From Dromaius novaehollandiae (lineage: Eukaryota; Chordata; Aves; Casuariiformes; Dromaiidae): DNA of 64,000 nucleotides. Location: the NCBI RefSeq assembly GCF_036370855.1, contig NC_088098.1, positions 34,537,981-34,601,980 of the forward strand. Direction: 5' to 3'. Below are positions 12,627 to 24,800 of this stretch, piece after piece. A model generated the notes under the pieces. That model worked only from the letters and a program-made list of their open reading frames with translations, had not been told where the DNA came from and did no database searches. How positions within the stretch are numbered: position 1 is the first letter of the stretch; each line of letters begins with the position of its first letter. Both the position numbers and the translations under genes were made by a program.

Positions 12627-15600
12627 GCCTTTGGAGAGATTGTCAGAGCAGCATTTAAACCTCAAGTGTAGTTTACATGGTCATTTTACAGCTGTCTAAG
12701 TCCCTGAGCTGCCTGATGTGTGACTGCAACTGCTGTCAAGGGGGTGTTCCTGAGAACACACTCCTGGAGGTGAGGGGTGCCGTGACCACCCCCTCTAGCA
12801 GCAGCATGACCTTATCTTGATTTAAGCAGACTGTGAACCTCCATCCTTAGGACTCAACATTTTACTTCCTGGAACCTTTACTCCAGACAGAGAGAGAAAT
12901 CAACCTTGCAAGTTTATAGAAACGTATGCAATGGAGCAATGAACTTGATTTATCCCTAGCTCTTGACAGTAGCCAAAAATATTTTGGGCGCTAACTGGTT
13001 TAATGTGAATAACCTCCATGCGCAGCTTGCCAGGATGGAAGGACACCATGATAGATTGCAAATTTTGTTGGATCTCTACATGCCCTGCTTCCCATCCTGC
13101 CTAGACATTTGAAGTGCTCAGCATATATCCATCTTTGGGGAAGAATTTTGCTTAGATTTCATCAACAGTTATGAGAGTTATCCTAGGGATCTTATCCTAC
13201 ATCAGATCAAGGCTGCACTGTGCAAAGCCACTGTCCTTGAAGAGACCATGCACCAACAGGGCACGGCAGATAGAGGGAGGAATGAAGCCATGAGAGGTGA
13301 TGTCCCCAGGCTGCAGTGGAAGCTGGTGCCAAACTGGGATCTTGTTCCCAGACCGTTCCCTTGGCCACCTCAGGGCATGCAACCAGGAACATTCAGGGCT
13401 GCAGGGAACCTCTTAAGGCAAGAGAATTACTTTTTTTCATGAAGCTGGAGGCTTCCTTTCCCTCTAAGGCATATGGCTGAGCAGCGAAAGCTACCTGAAC
13501 AAAGACAACTAGAGTATTCAAAAAACCACATTTACAACAGGACCTTCCAAGGGTCGACACTTCCAGAGATAGATGTACAGAAAAGAATTAAACACGGACA
13601 AACACAGCCGTGTATGAAAGGCGGATTATTTATACAACAGGCATTAGGAGCTCTGTGGCTGGGAGTTAAGGAGATTACAACCACATGAGAAGGCTAACCT
13701 ATTCCTGTAAGAGCCAACAGCCATTTATTCAAACAGAATAAGAAAATTAGCTTCAGCTCTCTCCAGCTTGAGACTATTGTATTCACCAGCAAACTTCTGA
13801 GTGAGGGAGATGAACTGAAACAGAAAAGAGAGCAAGGAAAAAATGCCTATACCTCATGTAGATGTGCACATCAAGCAGGGGTAAAAACGGTGATTTAAAT
13901 CATGCTTGATGCCTGTGGTGCCTTATTACCTTCTGACTAATGGGGAAAAGAAGAGAGCGAGAGAGAGAGAAACAAGGTGCCCAATTCACTGGCCCAGCTG
14001 CAGGGAAAGGACTCCCCCCACCTGAGGGAACAGGAAATTCATTTTGAAGACTGCATTGAGGATCATTCAGCTAGTTTTAGTCCCATTCCTTTGGGTATTT
14101 AAACTGCTCCTAGCCTGGACGTTAAACCTTACAAGGAAAAGACAAATCGCAAGTTTTCAGGAGGTAGATAAGAAGTGTCTGAATTTTCACAAGATAGGGG
14201 TATAGGTTGTATCTGGAAATATGTGTATGCTGGCACCAGCTCTATATATGCCTGCACAAATGGGGGAATTGTATGGAGTGACCTATTTTGCATTCAGAAG
14301 TGTGAAATTTCCAGCTCGTCTCAATGAGAGTATGTTCTGTAAGTACATTGCAGAGGTTTGGGACCAAGAGCTGTACATAGCACAGTGTATGGGGTCATAA
14401 GTAGAAAGCTGGCTCTCAACCCTTGCAGCTTGGCCTGACCTAGAGCTGACTTGGCCCTGATGAAACTCAGGATATCACGAGCATCTTGCCTCCTCAGTGC
14501 CCTCCCCTCCAGGCACGCGATAGCGTGCGCTTCATGCAGCAGGAGCGTCAAGGTGGGGGGCAGAGGCTCAGCCAGCGGTACAGATAGGAGGGAACCAGGG
14601 TGCCAGGGTCTGATCGCTTGTTTTAAAAAAATATTTTGGTCTTGGCTTCTCCAGCTCTCACTTTTACAGCTCAAATCCCCAAAGTCCCTACTCCATATTT
14701 ACTTCTTCCTTGGCAAAACCCTGACCAAATTAGTGAAAGTTCTGACTGAAGAGAAGCAAAGTTGTACATGAGGCCTTGGCCGCCTGAGGATATATATATA
14801 TGCTGGAGTTCGGCAGGGGAGGAGCTGAGAGGGGGAAAACAGGACAAAAGCAGTATTCACTGTTTACTCCCAGCCCCTTTCCCACACTCCTGCAGTGCAA
14901 GGACCAGTCCGGCTAGCAGTCTCAGAGTGACTTTGAGCACAGCCTGGCAGCCCATCCTGAGGCCAGGAGCCTACATAGTTTGGTCAAGAGGAGGAAAGGG
15001 ACTTGACATGGAGATCTACCCACCCGGCGCCGATCCCCTTTGTAAGCATGTAAACCACGTATGCTTGGCTCTGGAGGCACCCACCTTCCTAAAGCAACCT
15101 GCCAACCTTCCCCTGCCTTAAAGCCCCATGGTAATAGCTCAGCCTTGAAGCAACCAGCGTGCCATGGGATGGCCAATGTCACCATGTGGTTGCTGGGGAC
15201 AGGTCGGCAAGTCTCGACTCTGCCAGCCAGCCACGGCTGATGCCTGGGCGATCCTGGGAGCATGGGCTGTCTGTGGGCGCACGCACCATGGGTAATACCA
15301 GCTTCATGACCCCAGAGCGGATCTGTTGCATGGTAGGCATATCCTGTATCTCCTGAAATTGGGAGGAAAAATGAAGAGGATCTCTTGTTTCTGAGTTTCA
15401 GTACAACTATGTTTCTTTAGGTTGAGCATGGTCAGGCAAGCAGAGAGAAGCCATTTATAAGCTGAAACACTGCATGCAACTTAAGTCTGTGTTTTTTCAG
15501 TCTGGGAGCCAAGGGCTTCTAAGAAGTGTGTAAAAAGTGATGAAGAAAAGCAAGTTCATATATGCTACACAGCAATCTATGCATGCGACATTTCTAAAGA

Positions 15601-18600
15601 GGTTCACACCTCCACTGGAAAATGTTTTGGGGTCCGCAAATTGAAATGAGCTGAATGAAATCTCTGCCTTCATTAGCATGAAGCTTTGCTGCTCAGGGCT
15701 GGGTATAAGAAGTGCTTTGTGAAGTGAGGCATGTTTGGGCCAATCGACAGATCCCAACATTTACTGTATCGTGGCAACCAGTGTATCACTTGCATCAACT
15801 TGTACGGCACTCTGCTGAGTCCCAATACACAAACCTCACACAAATATTTCAACATATTCGGAGCCAAACTCTAGTCAATATATGAAGTCATTTTACCTCA
15901 GCTTTTAGCCAATAGGAAAAAATTCCCCACAAACTTATTTTCAGAAGTTAAAAATAGCATTTGTGTGTGTGTGCAAGGTTAGTAAAAACAGAAATGAGAA
16001 AGACAGAAGCGAGGGTATATGCTGTTAGCATTTCTGAGCCACCTGGAGTTGGTCCCCAGCTGGAGGGAGGCCTCCCTTTCCTTTTCCTTGGACAAGCACC
16101 CTTTGTTTGGAGGGATGGATTGGTTTGGAAAGCAGAGGGCTTGTCCCTCCAAACCCCCCATTTGCACTCATATTAAGTATGTGGACACAAAGCACAGGCC
16201 CGTATTCCCCTTTTGCAGGGTCAGGCCACTTTGGAGACATCACAACGTAGTCTTTAAAGAGAAGCTGAAGCAAGAAAAGGACTGCCAGGGCAGCTAGCGG
16301 CGGGATTTCCCCACGCCCAGGCATGCAGATGCTTGGAGCAGGAGAAGCAGGTCCCTCTGCCTTGCCCCTTGCCCGCCTGCCCTCGGGCAGGGTCCCCAGG
16401 CACCGCAACCCCGGCCTGCTCTATGCAGCTGGCGGCCCATGGCTTCACCAAGAGCAAATAACTTCATGTGGTAAATACTCCTGAGAAAGAGCACAGACGC
16501 CTCAAGGCAATAAATTTCCTGAAGGAAGATTACACTTTTTGGCAGCCCACTTTTTGATGTTGCACCTCCCCTGCAGTACTCTGCTTTCACTTACTGAGTG
16601 CAGCGTGTGATGTGGATTTTTCATATAATGTTGGTTCATTTAGTTTTGTCGTTGTGTAGCACCAGATGCTGCCCATGGGCCCTCACATCTGGTGGAGTTA
16701 TACCAGAGAGGTCTGCGGGGCCTGCTATCCCACAGATGCACTCAAGCTCTCTTGGGGTGCGAAACCATTCTTAAGAACAAGATTGTCTTATGAGCCCACC
16801 TCTTGATCCCATCTGTAATCCCCTAGCCCTCAGTATGGCAATCGCTCTGCTTGCTCATGGCTAAAATAATACTGGGGTAATATTGCTGTGCTTAGCCCTG
16901 CCTTTAATGTGATGGCTGGCTGTGTGTGTGACTGCATCCCAAAGCATTTCTCTGATCTCAGGGGTCTGCAAATGTTTAAGTTAACAATGAAAATAAAATA
17001 TTTTCCTTATCAAAAGCTTGCCTTTCTCATGAACTGTGCTGGTGTGTCACAGGGAGACATGAAAATCCTTGCATTCTCTGGTTTCTGTCTGGTCTTCACC
17101 CCACTCTTTCTGCCAGGCCCCATTTCCCCTGCTCTTTCCCGCCTCCCCACTGGCTGTCCTAGCTCCAGCCTCTCCTCCTGCCTCCTGCCAGCCTCCAGCT
17201 TCCTTCACAGACAAGGAGGGAGGAATGGAGGAAAAGATTTCCCAGCTCTTCCATTCAGCTGATACTCAGTCAGCTCCTTCCTCGCCCATAGCTGTGCATG
17301 CACTTCCAGGCAGGCACTGCCGATTTCCTCTGCTACCAAATTCTTTATCCCTGAGAAGGCAAGAGAAAGCTGTAAAGGTACCATTTTTAATCGTAAAGAG
17401 TAGCTTTTCATTTGTCTTTCAGGGTCTGCATTTTGAATGCCAAATCATTGCACTCTACAGAAAAATGAGAAGATAGGAGCTGAGCCTCCACCTTAAAGAA
17501 GACCCATCAGATGGGCTTAGATTTTTTGGCTTCAGCTCATGCGAGTAGTATGGTCAGTTATCAGAGTGTAATTACAATGTACTTCAGGAGGTGCAGACCC
17601 AATTATGTTGCTGTATAAACGATAAGTACATTCATTCATGCCATTAGACAATAGGCAGAGATAACTGCTGTTGGCTTTTGCCAACAAAAAAAATAAAAGT
17701 GTTGTTGAGGTGCACATCTATAATCTTTGACAAAAAATATAGTATTGGAGAAGCGAAAATTACTTATGCTAAGTGAGATTCGTGGAATGGGACGCTACGT
17801 GAAGGGCGGAAGGATTCATATCTCATCTAAAGGGCTAGCGGGTATCTGAATTTCAATTCTACAGTTTAAATGCAGAGCAATAGCATACGATTCTTTTTAG
17901 ATCAAATTTAGGAGTGCATCAGAATAATTCACTGCACTGCATAGGATGGTTTTCCACAGGAGCTGTTGTAAACCAGTTTTTCACTTTAGCTCCTGCATCT
18001 GAAAGAAGAGTTTTCACTAGCCCTGTTGGCCCTTTGCTTCTAGGTTAAGGAAATAAGAAAGTAAAGTGAATGTTACAAGGGCTGTTCTACGCACTTGATT
18101 TTTGATAATGATGCTTCCTTTTCTTCTCATTGCAAAAGCATTGCTTTTGATCACATCTTGTCCTATCCACTGCATTGTGCTTTGAACATCGCTTCCCTGT
18201 GCCGGTCCCGTGCTTGGCGGAGATAAAGGAGGGAGCTGTTTGTAGCAATAAACCAGAGAGGAGGACAAAATGGCCATGACCCGCATAGTTCTGACTCTCC
18301 CACTAATGCTATATTGCTTGTCAAAGATTGCAGACCTGCACCTTGATGCCAGCTTGGAGCCCTGCAGTGCCCTCAGTAACACACAGTAAGGATACTTGTA
18401 TCTTGTACCACTGTGGATGCACTGACTCCAATCAAGGGCTGCCAGAACCTTCTCATCTACCCCAGAAGCAGCCAGCATGGCCCTCCAGGGCACTGCACTA
18501 TCCCAAGGCTGCCCCACGTCCTTCTCCTCTACTTGCTACAGCAGAAAGTGACCTGTCCTGGTCAGACCTACTCCTCAGGATGTCAAATTGTAGCTGCATT

Positions 18601-18925
18601 CCTGAGAAGCCCTAAGTTTCTTTCTGTGGGCCTGTGAACTCTGAGAAGTTGGGATCCTTGGAAAGCTGAATTAAAATTTGTAAATTATATACAAATATAT
18701 TAACTAAAACCTTTCCAAGGTCCTGTGCCCCAATAATACTTGAATAGACAAAATTTTATCAGCTACATCTCCTCAGCTCCACTCTTGCAAACACATACTT
18801 CTAGACACACAACTAAAAAGACAAAAATAGATGCTAAATTCCCCAACTGTTATCCTGATTTCCCTGGTATCCAAAAGGCCTAGCAAACAAGTGAGATTTG
18901 TATGCACTTTAAAGATCAAAAGCTG
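12627..18925. other. Noncoding DNA, no recognised gene
   Basis: No recognisable gene. GC-richer patches at 14450-15300 and 16020-16600 carry many mutually overlapping frames (up to 127 codons) on both strands, which is the pattern expected from stop-codon-poor composition rather than coding. A frame at 18017-18517 (minus, 166 codons) is longer than average but has no visible domain and overlaps plus-strand frames at 18328-18637. Small simple tracts occur at about 13955-13970 (GA), 14790-14802 (TA) and 15961-15973 (TG). Confidence 0.55.
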
Positions 18926-18930
18926 GGTGA

Positions 18931-19029
18931 ACATTTTGAAAGTGTCTAAGTGACTTAAAAGTTGAACTCTGTTTTTCCAAAGTGACTAATTTGCACTTGA
19001 TTCCTAAGAGATATGAACATTTTTGAGAC
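18931..19029. repeat. Possible copy of an old palindromic amniote repeat
   Basis: The sequence begins ACATTTTGAAAGTGTCTAAG and passes through phrases of the type 'tgacttaaaagttgaactc', 'ttccaaagtgactaa' and 'gcacttgattcctaagag' to ATTTTTGAGACT. This order of 'attttgaaaagtgcctaagtgacttagg...' motifs is what I associate with an old palindromic, probably non-autonomous DNA-transposon-like repeat seen in birds, turtles and crocodilians, also present inside the SINE at 52.1 kb. It is heavily diverged and the call is by eye. Confidence 0.35.
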
Positions 19030-22000
19030 TAAGACTTGGGGTTCAGCTATTCTTATGCATGCCTCATCTGAAAATAAGTCTTGGCCTATACTCAAGAGTC
19101 GCTTTGGCCTTTGTGAAAATGTTATCCTTTAGTTACTGCAAGGAAAAGTATAAGGAATTTGTACTATGTGAGGTTTCATCATATTGCCAATATTTTAGCT
19201 AATATACGTTTACGTGATCTTTCAATGTTGATGGAAATTGAGCTACCCAGCATATTTTCCTCTAGCATTACCTGATACCTTCTTTGTCTCATGCGCTCAG
19301 CACAAATCAAGCAATGTCTCATGATTAAAACAGTTATGGCAGGCTTAAGTCTGGCTGATCAACACGTTGCTGTCTGGAGGCTTGCTGTACAGACTGTACG
19401 TAAGGGAGCTCCGTGGGAGTCTGCCCTCTGACAGCACACTGAGCTGGGCCCTCTCTGCAGGAACCACAGCAGTGCCCATGTGTTTCATCCCACTGGTGCT
19501 GCCGGTCAAGGTGCAACCTCCCGAAGAGCAGTTATAACACATAGCTCAGGAGGTGATGGGGGGGAGAGACTGTTATCTTCTTTAGACTCTGCAGATAGTT
19601 GCTGAGTGGATATTTCTCCAAGTTCTAAGAAAACAAGTTCTTAATGTACAGAAAAGCATGGAGAGTTTCTCCTCCTTCCTATTTCTCAGTCCCTTTATGA
19701 TTCTGGGAAACCTCCAGAATGAGGCAAAGATCCTCTTTCAACTAGAAAATGGTATATTTACATGGACTGCTTCTGCATAGAGGAACTGAGTGGCCTTGTT
19801 TTAAGTAAGCTTTGTCTCTCTTCCTCTAGTTCTTGGCTGGCATGCCGTGCACTAACAGACCAACTACCTTGCACATTCTTTTTCCTCAGTAGATATTTTA
19901 TATGAGATTTACTATTTCTTTTTTTGTTATGCACTGAGGACCCCTTTTCTTGAGGAATTTCTGAGGAAATTTGAGGTAATACCAGTGAATTCTGTTAGTG
20001 CACTCTTCTCTTCTGCATGAAAATTCTCGGTGTGTCAGGCAGGTCAAGGTTTCTGAGGTTTGCTTGCTTCTAACAATCTATTTTTGGCTTTGTCAGAGAG
20101 CCTGAAGCTTTCTTTCATCCTTCACAATGACAACACAGGTAGCTAATCTTTGGGGAAATGCCTGTCAAACTTCTTCAGTTCCTTTTGTTGTTAAGTTGGT
20201 TTAGTGTCTAGTGGTCAATCACAGCCTTAGTCTTGCTGTTGAGTCTACCTAGACTTCCTGCATACTGCTGCTACTCCTTTGCTGTGCTAGTGTCTTTCAG
20301 ATCTTCTTCAAATATCTGCTTTCTGCTGTAGGCTAGGTTAGTGGTAGAGGAAATGTTTGACTGCCTCAGCTCATCCAAAGCTCTTGAAAATCCATGAAAA
20401 AGCTAATGTTGATTTGCTATGGGCTTTGAAGCCTGGCCTTTTATGCCTATGTAGATATACCTCTCGGTTACTCCAGGGAGACTCAGCCGACTGTTAAAAA
20501 TATGAAGGGTATGGGAAAGACATTTCAATACCACAGAACAGTGAAGCTTCATCATGAAGTCTTTTCCTCAGGAAGGCCAAAACACTTCACAGGGTGGAAG
20601 AAAAATGAGTGTGGGTGCATTGCTGTGTCCTTTTTGAGTCATGGTGTACTGGTTACGATAATAGTTCATTTGCAAACCATATTCTCATGCGCTGGCAGGA
20701 AAAGCAGAGCCAGATCCTCATTCTGTGGAAACGGGCATTGCTCCACTGGTGCCTCCAAACCTCTGTTGATTTATACCACCTGAGAGTGACCAAGTAAGTC
20801 CTGGAGAAACTGCATACATGCCTTCTAAAAGGGGAGGACTGTGTCTTCTTGGGGTTTGGGTCACATCCGGAATTTCCCTAAATTCCCCTCGCATGAAACA
20901 AATAACTCAGAGCTCATTATTTCTTTAATCAGTCACTAAAGTCTCTGTTTATATAAAGCTCTGCAGAGATAATTGGAACTAATCATCATATGTAATACAA
21001 ATAAAGGCATTCCTCCCTTAATAGTAGGAGCAGATCTAAGCCAGTTGTTCTCCAAATGAACTCAGTTGCACTAAGACGGGTTTTCTGCACTTGTAGTGAT
21101 TGTTATTCTATCACTAAAAAGATAATGGGAGGAGATATTCTGTTTTACAAGGCAATCATTTGGTTTGCAAGGGAATAAACCATGAGGAAGAAGTGTGAGT
21201 CATTTATCTCAGTGAAGAGAGTGGATTATTCCTGAAGAAAATGAGGCATTCCTTCTGTTCTTTGAGAAGGGAAACAATAACATTTATATTATCACTAAAA
21301 CTGAAGTCACTCCTTCCCACCATGTCATCCTGAGCTTGATATCTCCTACCCTCAGATGCATCTCTCTGGGCTTAACCTGTACACAATTGCCTTCATTAAT
21401 AAAAATAAGAAATCTCTCCACCACTCTCCCAGTTCCATCCTCTGTGCGTTTCTCCATGGCTGATTTAGCCAAATGTTACATGGAATAAATCAAATCTTTT
21501 CTTTCTTTTCCCATTGTGCTTGCTGCTGTCTAAAACCAGCATCTGTGTTCATCTGTCTCCTTCAGAGCTGAGTGGATCCATGTAACTCAGGAGTGCTCCA
21601 AGCTGCTCAGGACTCAGCTGACACCCAAAATTGGTGAAAGGCGTTACAACCATTGGGGGAAGCAAGGAGAAGGTTAGACTGAATGGAGTTAACATTTTTG
21701 TAAATAAACACGGGAAAACACTGAATGATTGTTTGGGAGATGTATGGAGGAAAAACTGTTTCCTGAGGTAAAACTAGAAAGAGAAATTTGAATCTCAGTG
21801 GGGAATGCTGTCCTTTTCACAAATAGGGGCATTGCTGAGAACACTGCAGGATTATGATGGAAGTGGTAGCATTTCAGGTGTAGCACTAGAAAACTGAAAT
21901 ATGTATTTCTTAATAGGCGGAAAGGTTTCCTGGCTCAAATCTGCGTGAAAGATAGCAAAAGGCTTCACTATACAGTGTTGCTCTTTTTGTTGGCTTCAGC

Positions 22001-24660
22001 TGAGACCCTGGGGGAGCCAGACTCTCCCACTGCTTTGTGTATGCATCATGAACAAGGTATAGGGAATACTGCCATTCTCACTTGATGGAGCTGAATGCAC
22101 ACCTCCACTGATTTAAAAGACTGACAGTATCTTAGGAGATCCAATACCTCAGAAATAAAGACAGAGGTATGGAGAAAAGGAAACCCCAAAAGGGCAAACA
22201 TTCCACTGAAGAACTTCCTTCCATAGAACCAAATAATCATACAATTGCCTACAATATCTGAAAATGGCTGCAAGTACAGGAGACGTACTGTCAGCATGGT
22301 TCGGGTGATGCACAGACAACAGGCAGGAGGAGAGGCCATTTTCTGTCTCTGCTGGATATGCAGAAGATGATCTGTATTGTGCACTGGTACAGGTATTATC
22401 ACAGTTCTCTTCTATTTAGATCACAGCCAGTGCTATGCACTTGTTTTTCACACACACACACACCCCTCGCAAAGAGCCCGAAAGAAAGCATGTTGTAAAT
22501 CAGCATATGAGTTACCTCAAGGTCTGCAGTGGAAAGTGAGGGATCCCATGCACATGACATTGGTACCTCTTTTACCAGCTTCATGGGGATCCCCTCCAGA
22601 GCCTGCAGGCGGGAGGGTGAGACACATGTTAGACACCCGTATCTGAGCTTGTCAGCTGGATTCCCTTTATAGTCAGTGAAGTGGAAGAGGCACTTCCAGG
22701 ATATAATTCATCTCACCCTAAAGCACATATGTCAAATAGGTCAAATGACTCACACTCTACCCATTTCTTTCCACTGACTGTAAAGTGGATCTAAAGCTAT
22801 TTCTACTTCAGGCATTGTGTGGAGCAGTAGAGGCAGCTCTGTAGTGCAAAATGGTTGGTGCTGCAGACCTGACATCCCCACTATATGTCTTCAGGGAGTT
22901 CATTTTGGACTAGCTCTAGTCTGCTCCTTTGGACTGAATGCCCATTAGCAGTTTGAGCACATTAAAAGCTCTTTGGGAGACTATTTCTTGGCTTAATTTC
23001 ATCCAAAGGGTATCCAGTGTGCAGACTCTAAGATGAGTGCAATGCAAACCAAAGTGTGGAAGATGGTAGCAATGTGGAGGATCACTTCAAAAGCGCTATC
23101 CAGATCCAGCTTAAAACACTGATAGAGCTGCACCCTAAAATAGTTACCAGTTAGTTCAGCAGTCAGCAATGTAGACACGTACCATTAGGTGACATGAGTT
23201 TCACTCTATGTGTCTCTAACACTTATTATGAAGTATCTCAATAGCCTGTTCATATAGAAGAACGGTGATCAGCCAGCAAAAAGAAGGGCTTTCCCAACTG
23301 CGCAGGCATGTTCTGAGGTAACAGCAAGACTAATCTGTACACGGAGAAAGCAAAATCAGTTTGCAGTTCAGTTCCTATGTAGGTTTTGGAACATGAGGCT
23401 CCTTTCATGTCTAGCCTTTGCATCCGTTCTTCATACATCTACATCTCCAGTTTAGCATATTGCAGAGCTCTCTGTGGCATGTATGTGGCACAGCACAGTG
23501 CAGAGATGCCCGTACTTTTGTCCCTCTAATGGGACACAAGTAGCGAATACGCTATATTAGGCTGTTCATGTCATTACATATCATCTATTCTATGTGTACA
23601 TGTATAGAGTACACAGTTATCTTTTCCAGCAATAACCTAGCACATAATTACTGCCTGATTCTTGCCATCTCTTTTTAGCAAGTGTTTCTGTAAAGACTTT
23701 TTCCCACTATGCTTTTGCTCATGCTGTTGCAGAGCTGGCCCTTCAAATTTGACACAGATGTGCAGCTGTGGTCCTAGAATGATCATTTCATACTTGGGGC
23801 TGCTATTTCTTCCTCTTTTCCAACAAGCTGATAAGTACACTTAATGCTTGCCATAGTTTCTCCTAGCTCTCCTTTTCTTATTTCTCCGAAGTCGGCACTT
23901 TTGTACAGTGGCAACCTGTCTGTATCCTTAGCACAGAGTATCACTGGATAATCTAAGGAATGCCAAGTATCTTCTTGAAATGCACTGTCTGTGGGCAGCA
24001 TACTGAGAGAGAAGTGCTTTGGAGATGCTCACAGCTTCTTGACCCACCATGGTTGTTGCACTGGAACAAAGGAATTAGCTAGAACCATTTAAAGAACAGT
24101 CAGCTTCCCTTTCATTTTTCTGGCCACCTAGAAGTAAGTAGATATAGCTCTAATTCTAAATAACTTCTACACCTCCCAAATATTTTCCAGGAAGCTGTCG
24201 AGAGGGGAGCCCTATGCCCCCTCAGCTAGTCAGCTGCAAATGCAAGCTGCGTAGGGGTTCAGGGAAGGCAATACTCCCGTCTGACGATGTGAATCCCAGC
24301 AGGCACCTCTCTGCTTCTTTAATCACTTTTCCTTTAAATGCCAGCCCTAAGGGCGGGCTGGTTTTCTGGGTCCCAAACAAGCTGGGCTGAGCCCCTGTTT
24401 CTCCACTGAATTATGTGTGCGGAAATCCCTGGGTACCAGGGACTGGCAGGATGGGCAGTCGGGGGGCCCCAGCAGCCCCCCGCACTCTCCGTGGAGCTCA
24501 GCCTCTCCTGGAGCACAAAGGTTCGCTGTGGCTTTGGTAGGAGGAGGAATTTTGAGGAAATGGGATGTGGAGAGAACCTTATCAAATTTTATTTCCTTCA
24601 GGATCTCCACTAGCAGTTTTTTCCCTTTGTTAGGGTACCGCCATCTCTCTGCCACCCTCT
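19030..24660. other. Noncoding DNA, no recognised gene
   Basis: Nothing identifiable beyond a short CA tract at 22449-22463. The stretch 22650-22800 has phrases that recur in old amniote repeats (for example 'ggtcaaatgactcacactct') but I cannot name a family. Open frames reach 118 codons (22046-22402, minus) without recognisable content. Confidence 0.55.
22449..22463. repeat. Short CA microsatellite
   Basis: About seven CA units on the plus strand, followed by CCCC. Short and isolated. Confidence 0.9.
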
Positions 24661-24664
24661 GGAG

Positions 24665-24800
24665 AAATGCTGAGCACCTGCTATTTGCATTAACTTCACA
24701 GGGAATTGCAGGTACTCAACACCTCTCAGCAGTGTCTCATGGACAACAACGGGCACTGAGGGCACTCAGTATCTCACAGCTGGTGCTTAGGGGGATCAGG
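24665..24800. repeat. Possible old amniote interspersed repeat fragment
   Basis: Phrases such as 'attaacttcacagggaattgc', 'aggtactcaacacctctcag' and 'gggggatcaggccct' follow the order found in a common old amniote repeat, which typically contains 'gacttcaatgggagctgcaggtgctcagcacctct' and ends near 'gatcaggccc'. I cannot place it in a named family from sequence alone and the match is diverged. Confidence 0.35.

Noticed and set aside
16020..16590. Overlapping frames up to 127 codons
   Set aside because: Same pattern of compositional openness on both strands in GC-rich DNA; no homology recognised.
18017..18517. 166-codon minus-strand frame
   Set aside because: No recognisable domain, overlapping plus-strand frames, and no flanking exon structure; treated as chance.
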